Assembly (NCBI RefSeq): GCF_020639365.1
Contig: NZ_JAINUL010000001.1
Coordinates: 2,717,519-2,781,518, forward strand
DNA: 64,000 bases
DNA from: Streptomyces flavotricini
Lineage (GTDB): Bacteria > Actinomycetota > Actinomycetes > Streptomycetales > Streptomycetaceae
Direction of reading: 5' to 3'
The notes under the pieces were generated by a model that saw only the letters and a list, made by a program, of their open reading frames with translations, was not told where the DNA came from and did not search any database. The position numbers were made by a program, and so were the translations under genes. This document shows positions 1 through 8,942 of the stretch, piece by piece; within the stretch, counting starts at the first letter, position 1, and each line of letters starts with the position of its first letter.

Positions 1-199
1 GGCGGCCTCGGCGAGTGCCGGTGCCGGCTCCGCCTACGCGGACGTCCTGATGCCGCGCACGGTCGCGGGCCACCGCGACCGTCTGACGGGCACCACCGAC
101 CGGCAGGCGGAGGCCGACGGCGTCCGCCCGGGCCGCCGCGCCGCGGTCCCGAGCTGGGACGAGATCGTCTTCGGCACCCGCCGCAAGAAACAGGAGTAA
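1..199 (+). CDS. sepH: SepH cell-division protein, C-terminal end only
   Basis: The reading frame is open from the left edge of the window (first full codon at base 2) to TAA at 197-199 and gives about 65 residues. The tail ends in PSWDEIVFGTRRKKQE, which I recognise as the conserved C-terminal motif of SepH, the DUF3071 protein of Streptomyces. SepH binds FtsZ and promotes Z-ring assembly in vegetative and sporulation septation; its N-terminal helix-turn-helix domain lies outside this window. The identification rests on the tail motif and on the neighbouring rhodanese gene, which usually accompanies sepH. The start and most of the protein cannot be assessed here. Confidence 0.8.
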   Translation, partial: AASASAGAGSAYADVLMPRTVAGHRDRLTGTTDRQAEADGVRPGRRAAVPSWDEIVFGTRRKKQE

Positions 200-251
200 C
201 CCGGGCGGCACCTCCCGCCCGGGCCGGGGGCCCGACCGGGGCGCGGCCCCG

Positions 252-1106
252 CTACTGCGGGTCCGGGCCCGTGGCCACGGGCCGGGCCGGGTCCGCGGAC
301 CACTGCGACCAGCTGCCCGCGTACAGCGCGGACGGAATCCCCGCCACCGCGAGCGCCAGCACCTCGTGCGCCCCCGAGACCCCCGAACCGCAGTACACGC
401 CGACCGGCGCACCGCCCGCAGCGCCCAGCCCGGCGAACCGCACCCGCAGTGCGTCCGCCGCGAGGAACTTCCCGTCCGCGTCCACGTTCTCCGTCGTCGG
501 CGCCGACAGCGCACCCGGGATGTGCCCGCCCACCGGGTCGATCGGCTCGACCTCTCCCCGGTACCGCTCCCCCGCCCGCGCGTCCAGCAGGATCCCGCTG
601 CGCGCGAGCGACGCCGCGGCGTCCGCGTCCAGCAGCCCCATCGCCCCGGGGTTTGGCTTGAAATCGCCCTCCGTGACGGTGACGGCATCGGCTGTCACCG
701 GACCGCCCGCCGCCGTCCACGCGGCCAGCCCGCCGTCCAGCACCCGTACGTCCGTGTGACCCGTCCAGCGCAACAGCCACCATGCCCGTGCGGCGGCCCA
801 GCCCAGCCCCCCGTCGTACACGACCACCGGCGCGTCCGCCGAGACCCCGGCGCGGCGCATCGCGGCGCCGAACTCCTCCGGCTGCGGCAGCGGGTGGCGC
901 CCGCCGGCTCCCGGCGGACCTGCCAGTTCGCGGTCGAGGTCCACGTACGCCGCCCCGGGCAGGTGGCCCGCCTCGTACACGGAGCGCAGGTTCGGACCGC
1001 CCAGCTGCCAGCGGACGTCGAGCAGCACCGGCGGCCGGGAACCGGCCAGCTCGTCCATCAGTTCGGCAGCGGAAACGATCACGGGGGGCGCAGAGTTCGC
1101 AGTCAT
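252..1106 (-). CDS. Tandem-rhodanese sulfurtransferase
   Basis: This is a 284-residue protein with two rhodanese domains, the layout of thiosulfate or 3-mercaptopyruvate sulfurtransferases (SseA type), which move sulfane sulfur from a donor to a thiol or cyanide acceptor in the cytoplasm. The N-terminal domain has VLLDVRW and VLDGGLAAW but no active cysteine. The C-terminal domain carries the loop CGSGVSG with the catalytic Cys near residue 239. I placed the start at ATG 1106; an ATG three codons upstream at 1115 is also possible, because the GGAGGA ribosome site sits 12 bases from the first and only about 3 from the second. It converges on sepH. The true sulfur donor cannot be read from the sequence. 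Confidence 0.88.
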   Translation of the reverse strand: MTANSAPPVIVSAAELMDELAGSRPPVLLDVRWQLGGPNLRSVYEAGHLPGAAYVDLDRELAGPPGAGGRHPLPQPEEFGAAMRRAGVSADAPVVVYDGGLGWAAARAWWLLRWTGHTDVRVLDGGLAAWTAAGGPVTADAVTVTEGDFKPNPGAMGLLDADAAASLARSGILLDARAGERYRGEVEPIDPVGGHIPGALSAPTTENVDADGKFLAADALRVRFAGLGAAGGAPVGVYCGSGVSGAHEVLALAVAGIPSALYAGSWSQWSADPARPVATGPDPQ

Positions 1107-1280
1107 GCGGCCCATCTTCCTCCCCGCTCCGCGGCCGGTGTGACAAGCCCGGCATCGACAGGTCGCATCGATTCGGTCATCTCTCCCCGCGTCGGCGAAA
1201 CCCGGCCGGTCGAGGCGCGCCGGACCCGCCGTAGTGGAAGCATCTGGTCCGGGATGAGCGACGACGAGGAGACGGCTGAC

Positions 1281-2078
1281 ATGACCGAGGAACCGGAAGA
1301 AACGCGGCGCCCGCCCGGCACGCCGTGCTGGTCGAGTCTGATGGTGCACGGCCTCGGGACCACCGAGGCCTTCTACACCGACCTGTTCCGCTGGGAGTAC
1401 GAGCCCGGCCCCCAGCCCTTCGGCCCGTACGTCCGCGCCCTGCTCGACGGCCAGGAGGTGGCCGGCATCGGCGAGATGCCGCCGGACCGGCACCTGCCGG
1501 TCGCCTGGACCACGTACTTCGCCACCGACGACGCCGACTCCACGGCCGAGACGATCCGCGCCTGCGGCGGCACGGTCGCGGTGGGCCCGCTGGACGCGGG
1601 CGGCGAGGGGCGCGTGGCGATCTGCTCCGACCCGCTGGGGGCGATCTTCGGGATCTGGCAGGCCGAGGAGCACATCGGAACCCGGCTGTCCGGTGTCCCC
1701 GGGACCCCGGTCTGGGCCGAGCTCGTCACGCAGGACACCTCGACCGTCGGCAAGTTCTACGAGCACGTCTTCGGCCACGAGGCCGAGACGCACGCCACCG
1801 CCACCTCCGACTTCGACTACGTGACGCTGCTGCTGGACGGGCGCCCGGTCGCCGCCGTGCACGGGGTCGGGCGTTCGCTCCCCCACGACCGGGGCCCGCA
1901 CTGGATGACGTACTTCGAGGTCGAGGACGTGGACGCGGCCGCGGCGCGGGTCCACCTCCTGGGCGGGCGCGTCGTCCAGCCGCCCCGCGAGGGGCTGACG
2001 GGCCGGGTCTCGACGGTCACCGACCCGGAGGGCGCGGTCTTCACCCTCGTCGAACCCCGCCCCGCGAACGACCGCTGA
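1281..2078 (+). CDS. VOC-family protein with two glyoxalase-like domains
   Basis: The 265-residue protein consists of two repeats of the vicinal-oxygen-chelate fold. Repeat 1 (about residues 10-125) begins CWSSLMVHGL and repeat 2 (about 140-262) begins VWAELVTQDT. Each ends in the family pattern of a GR-V-ped followed by DP-GA-F. Such proteins are metal-dependent isomerases, dioxygenases or antibiotic-binding proteins, and actinobacterial two-domain members are often annotated as hydroxylase-like antigens. No substrate can be named. ATG 1281 is preferred because GAGGAG lies 9 bases upstream; ATG 1254 is a possible longer start. It is divergent from the rhodanese gene and converges tightly on tdk. 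Confidence 0.85.
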   Translation: MTEEPEETRRPPGTPCWSSLMVHGLGTTEAFYTDLFRWEYEPGPQPFGPYVRALLDGQEVAGIGEMPPDRHLPVAWTTYFATDDADSTAETIRACGGTVAVGPLDAGGEGRVAICSDPLGAIFGIWQAEEHIGTRLSGVPGTPVWAELVTQDTSTVGKFYEHVFGHEAETHATATSDFDYVTLLLDGRPVAAVHGVGRSLPHDRGPHWMTYFEVEDVDAAAARVHLLGGRVVQPPREGLTGRVSTVTDPEGAVFTLVEPRPANDR

Positions 2079-2090
2079 CCGCCGGCGTGC

Positions 2091-2741
2091 TCAGGCGGGG
2101 TTGACCGGGAGGACGTCCGGGGAGAGGGCGGCGGCGTGGGCCGCGGCGCTCGTCATGCGGCGGCGGTGGTGGCGGCGGCACAGCACTTCGTAACCGACCT
2201 CCTCCGACGACCGGTTGACGTCGCCGACGACGACCTGCTCGCCCTCCACGACCATCTCCCCGCCCACCGTGCGGGCGTTGTGCGTGGCGCGCGCCCCGCA
2301 CCAGCACATCGCCTCCACCTGGAGGGTCTCGATCCGGTCCGCCAGCTCGATCAGGCGCTGGGAGCCGGGGAAGAGCTTGGTGCGGAAGTCCGTGGTGATG
2401 CCGAAGGCGAAGACGTCCAGGTCCAGGTCGTCGACGACGCGCGCCAGCTGGTCGATCTGGTCGGGGGCGAGGAACTGCGCCTCGTCCACGATGACGTAGT
2501 CGACCTTGGCGCCCTTCGACATCTGACCCACCAGGTACCCGTACAGGTCCATGCCCGGCCGGGCCTCGACCGCCTCGGTGACCAGGCCGAGGCGGGAGGA
2601 GAGCTTGCCCTCGCCCGCGCGGTCGTCACGGGTGAAGATCACGCCCTGCAGGCCCCTCGCCGACCGGTTGTGGCCGATCTGGAGCGCCAACGTACTCTTC
2701 CCGCAGTCCATCGTGCCGGAGAAAAACACCAGTTCGGGCAT
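2091..2741 (-). CDS. tdk: Thymidine kinase
   Basis: This 216-residue type II thymidine kinase phosphorylates thymidine (and deoxyuridine) to dTMP with ATP in the nucleotide salvage pathway. The P-loop GTMDCGKST spans residues 9-17, the catalytic Glu lies in DEAQFL, and the C-terminal zinc lasso shows MCWC followed by a distal CRRHH. The length is typical of the family. It is the last gene of a likely operon with the phosphodiesterase and DUF5998 genes, 75 bases after the phosphodiesterase stop codon. It ends 12 bases from the convergent VOC gene, and no clear terminator was seen between them. Confidence 0.95.
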   Translation of the reverse strand: MPELVFFSGTMDCGKSTLALQIGHNRSARGLQGVIFTRDDRAGEGKLSSRLGLVTEAVEARPGMDLYGYLVGQMSKGAKVDYVIVDEAQFLAPDQIDQLARVVDDLDLDVFAFGITTDFRTKLFPGSQRLIELADRIETLQVEAMCWCGARATHNARTVGGEMVVEGEQVVVGDVNRSSEEVGYEVLCRRHHRRRMTSAAAHAAALSPDVLPVNPA

Positions 2742-2816
2742 GGCGGGAACGGGACCTTTCGGGTCGTGGGGGGGGAGGTGAGGGGAGGAGGATCGGACGG
2801 CGGCGGGAGCGGGCGG

Positions 2817-4019
2817 TCAGGTGCGGATCTCGAGCAGCGGGACCAGCTGCTCGGCCGCGGTCATGGAGCCGTGCATCCCGGCGAGCGCCGACTCGTTGGG
2901 CTCCTTCACCGACGCGGTGATCGCGGCATCGGCGTACGCGGCGGCGACCACGTCCCCGATCCTGCCGAGCACGCGCTCGTCGCACTGCCCAGGCGGCCCG
3001 AACCAGCCCAGTTCCAGGGCCTCTTCGCGGCTCGCGATCCAGAACCGGTCGCCCAGCACTTCGCGCCACACGGTCAGCACGTCGGCCTCGGCGCCCGGGA
3101 CGGCGTACACGTGCCGGGCCCGGCCCTCGCCGCCGAGCAGGGCCACGCCCGCGCCCAGCTCCCAGTCCTCGTCGAAGTCGATCCGGGAGTCCTCGTCGAA
3201 GGGGACGTCCACCATGCCGTGGTCGGCGGTCACGTACAGCGCGGTGCGCGGCGGAAGTTGTTCGGCGAGCCGCTGGACCAGCCGGTCCACGTACATCAGC
3301 TGGCCGCGCCAGGCGTCGGAGTTCACGCCGTGCCGGTGGCCGGCCCCGTCGAGCTCGCTGTAGTACGTGTACACCAGCGAGCGGTCGCCGGCCGCGAGGC
3401 GCTCGGCCGCGAGGTCCATCCGCTCCTCGCCGGTCATCCGGCCGAGGAAGGTGCCGCCGCTCAGCGCGATCTTGGTGAGCGGGGTGGTCTGGAAGGCGGG
3501 CGAGGACACCTGCGCCGTCGCCACGCCCGCCTTGTCGGCCTGCTGGAACACCGTCGGGTACGGCTGCCAGGGCTTCGGCTGGGTCCAGGGGTACCAGCGG
3601 AGCTGGTTCATCAGCTCGCCCGTGGCCGGGTTGCGCACGGCGTAGCCGGGCAGGCCGTGCCGGGCGGGCGGCAGGCCGGTGCCGACGGAGGCCAGCGAGG
3701 TGGCGGTGGTCGCCGGGAAGCCCGCGGTGATCGGGCGGCCGGTGCCGCCGCGCGAGCTGCCGAGGAGGGAGGTCAGGTACGGGGCCTCGTCCGGGTGGGC
3801 CTTGATCTGCTCCCAGCCCATGCCGTCGACCAGGAACACGCAGTTCCGGTCGGCCGGGGTGAGCTCGGCGATCGCGGCGGTGAACCCGGGGACGCCCTGG
3901 CCGGCCACGAGGGTCGGCAGCAGGTCGGCGAGCGAGCCGGTTCCGTACTCCGGGACGGGTGCGCCGGTGAGGTCCAGCAGCTCCGGCTCGTCCCAGTTCG
4001 ATGGTGCGGAGTAGGACAT
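2817..4019 (-). CDS. Alkaline phosphatase superfamily (nucleotide pyrophosphatase/phosphodiesterase type)
   Basis: The 400-residue protein belongs to the metal-dependent alkaline phosphatase superfamily close to nucleotide pyrophosphatases. Features that support this are FLVDGMGW (first metal aspartate), FPATTATSLASVGTG (the nucleophile Thr region), YSELDGAGHRHG and TADHGMVDV near the C-terminus, which supply the remaining metal ligands. No signal peptide is visible, so a cytoplasmic location is likely. The start ATG overlaps the stop of the DUF5998 gene as TGATG, implying translational coupling. The phosphate ester or pyrophosphate substrate is unknown. Confidence 0.88.
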   Translation of the reverse strand: MSYSAPSNWDEPELLDLTGAPVPEYGTGSLADLLPTLVAGQGVPGFTAAIAELTPADRNCVFLVDGMGWEQIKAHPDEAPYLTSLLGSSRGGTGRPITAGFPATTATSLASVGTGLPPARHGLPGYAVRNPATGELMNQLRWYPWTQPKPWQPYPTVFQQADKAGVATAQVSSPAFQTTPLTKIALSGGTFLGRMTGEERMDLAAERLAAGDRSLVYTYYSELDGAGHRHGVNSDAWRGQLMYVDRLVQRLAEQLPPRTALYVTADHGMVDVPFDEDSRIDFDEDWELGAGVALLGGEGRARHVYAVPGAEADVLTVWREVLGDRFWIASREEALELGWFGPPGQCDERVLGRIGDVVAAAYADAAITASVKEPNESALAGMHGSMTAAEQLVPLLEIRT

Positions 4020-4615
4020 CAGCGGGCGGGACCGGACGTGGCCGCCGTCGCTTCGGAGAGTGCCTGCGCGAAGACGAGGGTCTGGCGGACGGCCTCCGGG
4101 CCGTCGCCGGCCTCGCTGACGCGCAGGCTGAGGTCGTCGGCGGTGGAGTTGCCCGTGTAGCCGTGGTCGGAGTCGCAGTTCGGGTCGCCGCAGGCGGCGG
4201 GCTCCAGGTCGATCCGGGAGACCGCGCCCCAGCCGATGGTCAGGACGACCTCGCGGGGCAGGGTGCCGGGGGTGTACGACTCGGGGTTGGCGACGACGCG
4301 GCTGAGCACCACGGAGGAGATCGCACCGATCTTGACCGACTCGGTGGAGGTGGTCGCGTACGGGGACGGGGACCCGGCGTCGGCGGCCTGCTCGTCGGTG
4401 TGGCTCACGATGAAGCGGTTGCCGGTCAGGACCAGGACGGTGACGTGCCGGCGCACCTCGTTGGAGTCGAAGGTCGTCTCCTGGTGGACCAGGTACGACG
4501 AGATCGGCTCGCCGCCCACCGCGGCCTCCACGGCCTCGGCCACGAGGGCCGGGTAGTAGCCGCTGCGCTCGATCGCCGTGCGCAGCCCCTGGGTCGTCGT
4601 ACCGGATTTCGCCAT
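4019..4615 (-). CDS. DUF5998 family protein
   Basis: A conserved actinobacterial protein of 198 residues that I recognise as the DUF5998 family. It begins MAKSGTTTQGLRTAIERSGYYP and contains the conserved stretch VLVLTGNRFIVSHTDE. There are no membrane segments or catalytic motif that I can name. ATG 4615 has an AGGA-type ribosome site in front; the reading frame continues upstream but with low-quality sequence. The gene is first in the group DUF5998, phosphodiesterase, thymidine kinase. The tight coupling suggests a shared role, perhaps in nucleotide metabolism, but this is inference only. Confidence 0.82.
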   Translation of the reverse strand: MAKSGTTTQGLRTAIERSGYYPALVAEAVEAAVGGEPISSYLVHQETTFDSNEVRRHVTVLVLTGNRFIVSHTDEQAADAGSPSPYATTSTESVKIGAISSVVLSRVVANPESYTPGTLPREVVLTIGWGAVSRIDLEPAACGDPNCDSDHGYTGNSTADDLSLRVSEAGDGPEAVRQTLVFAQALSEATAATSGPAR

Positions 4616-4679
4616 GGGGCCCATCCTAAGGCCCGTACGGGGCACCCAGGGCGCCCAAGGTGCTGGACTAACGACCCGG

Positions 4680-7457
4680 TCAGTAGCTCGGCAGTGTCCG
4701 GGGGCCGAGATCGGTGCGGGCGGGCGGGTGGGCCACGCGGACGGCGGCGCTGAGCACGGAGAGGCCCTCGGTGGCGACGACGACGGGTTCGAGCGTGACG
4801 CCCACCACTTCTGGGTGGTCGTCGACGAGCCGGGACAGCCGCAGCAGGAGCTCTTCCAGGGCGGCGGTGTCGACGGGGTCGCTGCCGCGCCAGCCGAAGA
4901 GGAGGGGCGCGGTCCGGATGGACCGGATGAGGCCGGCGGCGTCCCGGTCGGTGGCGGGGACGAGGCGGTGGGCGGTGTCGCCGAGCAGCTCGGAGGCGAC
5001 GCCCGCGAGCCCGAAGGAGAGGACGGCGCCGGCGGCGGGGTCGATGACGGACCGCACGACGGTGTCGACCCCGCGGGGCACCATGGCCTGGACCACGGGG
5101 AGCAGCTCGTCGGGGGTCCCGAGGAGGTCGGTGAGCTCCTCGTAGGAGCGGCGCAGGTCGGCCTCGCCTCCGAGGTCGAGGCGTACGCCGCCGAGGTCCG
5201 CGCGGTGGCGCAGGTGCGGGGCGGTGGTCTTGAGGGCGACGGGGTAGCCCAGGCTCCGGGCGGCCCGGACGGCGGCGTCGGCGGTGGGCGCGGGCAGGGT
5301 GGGGAGCACCTGGATCCCGTAGTGGGCGAGCAGTGCGGCCGCGTCGGGTTCGGAGAGGGTGAGCACGTCGTCGCCCACGCCGGCCAGGAGGGCGGCGAGG
5401 CGGGCGGCGGCTCCGGCCTCGTCGATGTCCTCGTACTCGGGAACCTGTCCGGCGTCGGCGTTGGCCCGCCGCCACTGGCCGTACCGGACGGCCTCGGCGA
5501 CGGCCCGTACGGCCCGCTCGGCGGCGGGATACGCGGGGATCCGCACGTCCGGTCGGGCGTACCCGCCCTCGTCCTCGTCCGTGGGGCGGGGGCGCGCGGG
5601 CAGCGACCCCGTCGCGGGCGCCGCGGTGAGCCCGGCCGGGGACAGGGCGTCGACGAGCTCGGCCAGTTCCACGTGGACCACCGCGACCGGTTTGCCGGGG
5701 TACGCGGCCACCGCGTCCCGCAGGGCGTCGGCCAGGTCGTCCTGCGGTTCCTGCTCGTTCACCCACGGGATCACGGTGACGATCACCGCGTCGCTCTCGG
5801 CGGAGCCCAGTGCCGCGCGCAGTGCCGTCCGGAAGTCCTCCGGGGTCGCCGCCGTCGTCAGGTCCTGCGGGGCTCCGGGCCGCAGCCCCTGCGCGAGGCA
5901 GGCGTCGTACGTGAGGACACCGAGCGACTCCGAGTTCCCGAGGATCGCCACGCGCGGTCCGGCCGGCAGCGGCTGCGAGGCCAGCAGCAGCCCGACGTCC
6001 ACCAGCTCCGTCACCGTGCCGACCCGGATCACCCCCGCCTGCCGCAGCAGGGCCGAGACGGTGGCGTCCGGCAGCCGGGTCCCGGGGACCACGTGCCCCG
6101 CCGGGGTGTGGCGGCCGCCCCGCGCGACGACCACCGGCTTCACGGCCGCCGTCCGCCGCGCGAGCCGTGTGAACTTCCGCGGGTTGCCGAGGGTTTCGAG
6201 GTACATGAGCGCGACGTCGGTGGCCTCGTCCTCGTACCAGTACTGGAGGATGTCGTTGCCGGAGACGTCCGCCCGGTTGCCCGCCGAGACGAAGGACGAG
6301 AGCCCCTCCCCCCGCCGCAGCAGCGCGGAGAGCAGCGAGATGCCGATCGCCCCGGACTGGGTGAAGAGCCCGATGCGGCCCCGGATCGGCGCGGGCGCCG
6401 GGGTCAGGGAGGCGTTGAGCCCGACCTCGGGGGCGGTGTTGATCACGCCGTACGCGTTCGGCCCGATCAGCCGCATCCCGTACGAGCGCACCTGGCGCAC
6501 CAGTTCGCGCTGCCGTTCGAGCCCGGCCGCACCGCTCTCCCCGTACCCGGCGGAGAGCACCACGAGCCCCTGCACCCCGTGTTCGCCGCAGGCGGCCACG
6601 GCTTCGGGGACGCGCTCGGCGGGGACCGCGATCACCGCGAGGTCGACGGGGGCCTCGACGCCCGCGAGCGCGGGATAGGCCCGTACGCCGTCCAGCAGAT
6701 CGGTGGTGACGGCCTCGTTCACGGCGTAGAGGTGGCCGCGGAAGCCGCTGTCGCGCAGGTTGCGCAGGGCCGCCGCGCCGACGCCGACGCCGGAGCGGCT
6801 GACTCCGATGACGGCCACGGAGCGGGGGGTCAGCAGCCGCTGCACGGAGCGGGCCTCGGCGCGCTGCTCGCGGGCTCGCTGGACGGCCAGGGATTCGGCG
6901 GTGGGTTCGAGGTCGAGGGTGAGGTGGACGGAGCCGTCCTCGAAGCTGCGCTTCTGCCCGTACCCGGCGTCCTTGAACACCTTGATCATCTTGTTGTTGG
7001 CGGGAAGCACCTCGGCCGCGAACCTGCGGATGCCGCGCTCGCGGGCGACCGCGCCGATGTGTTCGAGGAGGGCGGAGGCGACCCCGCGGCCCTGGTGGGC
7101 GTCCTGGACGAGGAAGGCGACCTCGGCCTCGTCCGCGGGGGCGGAGGCGGGCCGCCCGTCGGGGCCGATCCGGTCGTAGCGGACGGTGGCGATGAACTCC
7201 TCGCCGATGGTCGCCGCGAGGCCGACCCGGTCCACGTAGTCGTGGTGGGTGAAGCGGTGCACGTCGCGGGCCGAGAGCCGGGGGTAGGGCGCGAAGAAGC
7301 GGTAGTACTTCGACTCGTCGGAGACCTGCTCGTAGAAGCTGACCAGCCGGCCCGCGTCCTCCGTGGTGATCGGCCTGATCCGGGCGGTGCCGCCGTCGCG
7401 CAGGACGACGTCCGCTTCCCAGTGGGCCGGGTACGAGGGGTCCGACGCGGTGGTCAT
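4680..7457 (-). CDS. GNAT acetyltransferase fused to NDP-forming acyl-CoA synthetase (PatA-like protein acetyltransferase)
   Basis: This 925-residue fusion has an N-terminal GNAT acetyltransferase (about residues 20-190, acetyl-CoA loop around HQGRGVAS). A CoA-binding and ligase region follows (about 205-600), then an ATP-grasp domain (about 650-900). The same order with GNAT first was described for the S. lividans lysine acetyltransferase PatA, which acetylates and silences AMP-forming acyl-CoA synthetases. Salmonella Pat has the opposite order. At the place where catalytic ADP-forming synthetases show SHTGA, this protein reads GHVVPGTRLPD: a His remains but the motif is degraded, so the synthetase part is probably a sensor rather than an enzyme. 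It is divergent from ptsH across 184 bases. Confidence 0.88.
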   Translation of the reverse strand: MTTASDPSYPAHWEADVVLRDGGTARIRPITTEDAGRLVSFYEQVSDESKYYRFFAPYPRLSARDVHRFTHHDYVDRVGLAATIGEEFIATVRYDRIGPDGRPASAPADEAEVAFLVQDAHQGRGVASALLEHIGAVARERGIRRFAAEVLPANNKMIKVFKDAGYGQKRSFEDGSVHLTLDLEPTAESLAVQRAREQRAEARSVQRLLTPRSVAVIGVSRSGVGVGAAALRNLRDSGFRGHLYAVNEAVTTDLLDGVRAYPALAGVEAPVDLAVIAVPAERVPEAVAACGEHGVQGLVVLSAGYGESGAAGLERQRELVRQVRSYGMRLIGPNAYGVINTAPEVGLNASLTPAPAPIRGRIGLFTQSGAIGISLLSALLRRGEGLSSFVSAGNRADVSGNDILQYWYEDEATDVALMYLETLGNPRKFTRLARRTAAVKPVVVARGGRHTPAGHVVPGTRLPDATVSALLRQAGVIRVGTVTELVDVGLLLASQPLPAGPRVAILGNSESLGVLTYDACLAQGLRPGAPQDLTTAATPEDFRTALRAALGSAESDAVIVTVIPWVNEQEPQDDLADALRDAVAAYPGKPVAVVHVELAELVDALSPAGLTAAPATGSLPARPRPTDEDEGGYARPDVRIPAYPAAERAVRAVAEAVRYGQWRRANADAGQVPEYEDIDEAGAAARLAALLAGVGDDVLTLSEPDAAALLAHYGIQVLPTLPAPTADAAVRAARSLGYPVALKTTAPHLRHRADLGGVRLDLGGEADLRRSYEELTDLLGTPDELLPVVQAMVPRGVDTVVRSVIDPAAGAVLSFGLAGVASELLGDTAHRLVPATDRDAAGLIRSIRTAPLLFGWRGSDPVDTAALEELLLRLSRLVDDHPEVVGVTLEPVVVATEGLSVLSAAVRVAHPPARTDLGPRTLPSY

Positions 7458-7602
7458 GCGGCGATCTTAAGGCCAGGGCTGGCCGGATAGCTCCTGCGCG
7501 GCGCACGCGGCGGGCATGGGCAAACCAGTGCAAGCTGGGGTAGGTCGAACGGCGGTGGATTCGGGCCGAAGGTCGGTCGGAGCATGAGGGGCGTCGTGAG
7601 AG

Positions 7603-7618
7603 ACTGGTCTAGACAACC
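7603..7618. promoter_or_regulatory. DasR-responsive element (dre) upstream of ptsH
   Basis: ACTGGTCTAGACAACC matches the DasR operator consensus, a palindrome around TGGTCTAGACCA, in 14 of 16 positions. It lies 24-39 bases before the ptsH ATG. DasR is the GntR-family N-acetylglucosamine regulator of Streptomyces and is known to control phosphotransferase genes, so the location fits. The overlap with the likely transcription start suggests repression by blocking the promoter. Confidence 0.85.
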
Positions 7619-7641
7619 GTAAGAACCTGAAGGGCATCACC

Positions 7642-7923
7642 ATGGCAGAGCGCCGCGTCAACGTCGGCTGGGCCGAGGGCCTGCACGCTCGTCCCGCCTC
7701 GATCTTCGTCCGCGCGACGACCGCTTCCGGCGTCCCGGTGACCATCGCGAAGGCCGACGGGAACCCCGTCAACGCCGCGTCCATGCTCGCGGTGCTGGGC
7801 CTGGGCGCGCAGGGTGGCGAGGAGATCGTCCTCGCGTCCGACGCCGAGGGCGCCGAGGCGGCGCTGGACCGCCTCGCGAAGCTGGTCGCCGAGGGCCTCG
7901 AGGAGCTCCCCGAGACCGTCTGA
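7642..7923 (+). CDS. ptsH: HPr phosphocarrier protein of the PTS
   Basis: HPr receives phosphate from enzyme I on His15 and passes it to sugar-specific EIIA proteins, including the N-acetylglucosamine and fructose systems in Streptomyces. The 93-residue protein shows GLHARPAS with His15 exactly placed, followed by the conserved NAASMLAVLGLG region that surrounds the regulatory serine site of Gram-positive HPr. A short AAGGG ribosome site precedes the ATG, a dre operator lies just upstream, and a strong hairpin follows the stop, so the gene is a monocistronic unit under N-acetylglucosamine control. Confidence 0.97.
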   Translation: MAERRVNVGWAEGLHARPASIFVRATTASGVPVTIAKADGNPVNAASMLAVLGLGAQGGEEIVLASDAEGAEAALDRLAKLVAEGLEELPETV

Positions 7924-7949
7924 CCCTTCGGGTTCACCCCGGGCACACG

Positions 7950-7994
7950 AAGAAGCCGCGGCCACCACCGGCATTCCGGTGGCCGCGGCTTCTT
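7950..7994 (+). terminator. Strong hairpin terminator after ptsH
   Basis: AAGAAGCCGCGGCCACC (7950-7966) pairs perfectly with its reverse complement at 7978-7994, a 17-base-pair stem with an 11-base loop, 27 bases after the ptsH stop codon. The symmetric AAGAAG/CTTCTT ends give weak T-tracts on both strands. The convergent gntR gene (stop near 8147) could use it too. Confidence 0.85.
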
Positions 7995-8146
7995 CGTCCC
8001 CCGCATTCGGTAATTCAGCGCGCACGCGCAGGACGGCAGGATATGCGGCGTGAATTCCACCGCAGCCCTCACCCGACGAGCCGCCCTCGCTTTTCAAGCC
8101 GCCCCTATTCCTCAGGCCGCTCTCACCCTTTGATACGCGCCTTTTG

Positions 8147-8812
8147 TTAATGCGGGCCGCTCGACATGTTTACGGCATGTTGCGAAGTCCTCACCCGGAG
8201 CCGGTGCGCCCCCGCCGCGCGCTCCGCGTGCACCGCCGTCAGCGCCCGGGCCCGCTCGGCGTCCCCGCGCGCGACCGCGTCCACGATCGCGCCGTGCTCC
8301 GCCCAGGAGTCCACGGGCCGGGCAGGCGCCTCCACGGCGTACATCCAGGCGACCTTGTGCCGCATCTGCGTGAGCAGCGCGATCAGCCCGGGGCTGCCGG
8401 AGGCCTGGGCGAGGGTCTCGTGGAACCAGCCGCCCAGGGACCGCAGATCCTCCCCCTGCCCCCTCCTGGCCCGCTCCTGGCCCAGTCTGACCAGCCCGCG
8501 CAGCACCTTGAGGTGGCCCTCGGTGCGCCGCCGGGCCGCGCGGGCGGCCGCCAGCGGCTCCAGCAGCAGCCGCAGCTCCAGGAGGTCGGCCGCCTCCTGC
8601 TCGGTGGGCTCGGCGACGCAGGCGCCCGCGTGCCGGCGGGTGGTGACGAAGCCCTCGGACTCCAGGGTCCGCAGCGCCTCGCGGACGGGGACGCGCGAGA
8701 CGCCGTACCGGCGGGCCAGCAGTTCCTCGGTCAGGCGGGCACCCGGTTCGAAGACCCCGGAGACGATGTCTTCGCGGATTGCCGTGCATACCGCGTGCGC
8801 AGGAATACGCAA
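8147..8812 (-). CDS. GntR-family (FadR/FCD type) transcriptional regulator
   Basis: A 221-residue DNA-binding regulator. The N-terminal winged helix-turn-helix (about residues 8-72) includes the family hallmark RYGVSRVPVREALRTLESEGFV. The C-terminal half is an all-helical FCD effector domain with ligand histidines in WFHETLAQA and AEHGAIVDAV. The proposed start is TTG at 8812, supported by a good GGCGGAGG ribosome site 9 bases upstream; no ATG lies close enough to preserve the helix-turn-helix. The gene sits alone between ptsH and the M23 peptidase. A similar regulator accompanies ptsH in other Streptomyces, but effector and targets are unknown. Confidence 0.88.
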   Translation of the reverse strand: MRIPAHAVCTAIREDIVSGVFEPGARLTEELLARRYGVSRVPVREALRTLESEGFVTTRRHAGACVAEPTEQEAADLLELRLLLEPLAAARAARRRTEGHLKVLRGLVRLGQERARRGQGEDLRSLGGWFHETLAQASGSPGLIALLTQMRHKVAWMYAVEAPARPVDSWAEHGAIVDAVARGDAERARALTAVHAERAAGAHRLRVRTSQHAVNMSSGPH

Positions 8813-8942
8813 GTCCGGACCTCCGCCTATTTCCGACTGCCGACACCATTGACGCGACCGTATCCCGATCGTACGGGGACTCTATTGCACTGCGCGTTAA
8901 ATTCCGAGCGCGGGCGTGAATAGCGGATGTTTACGGCCAACA

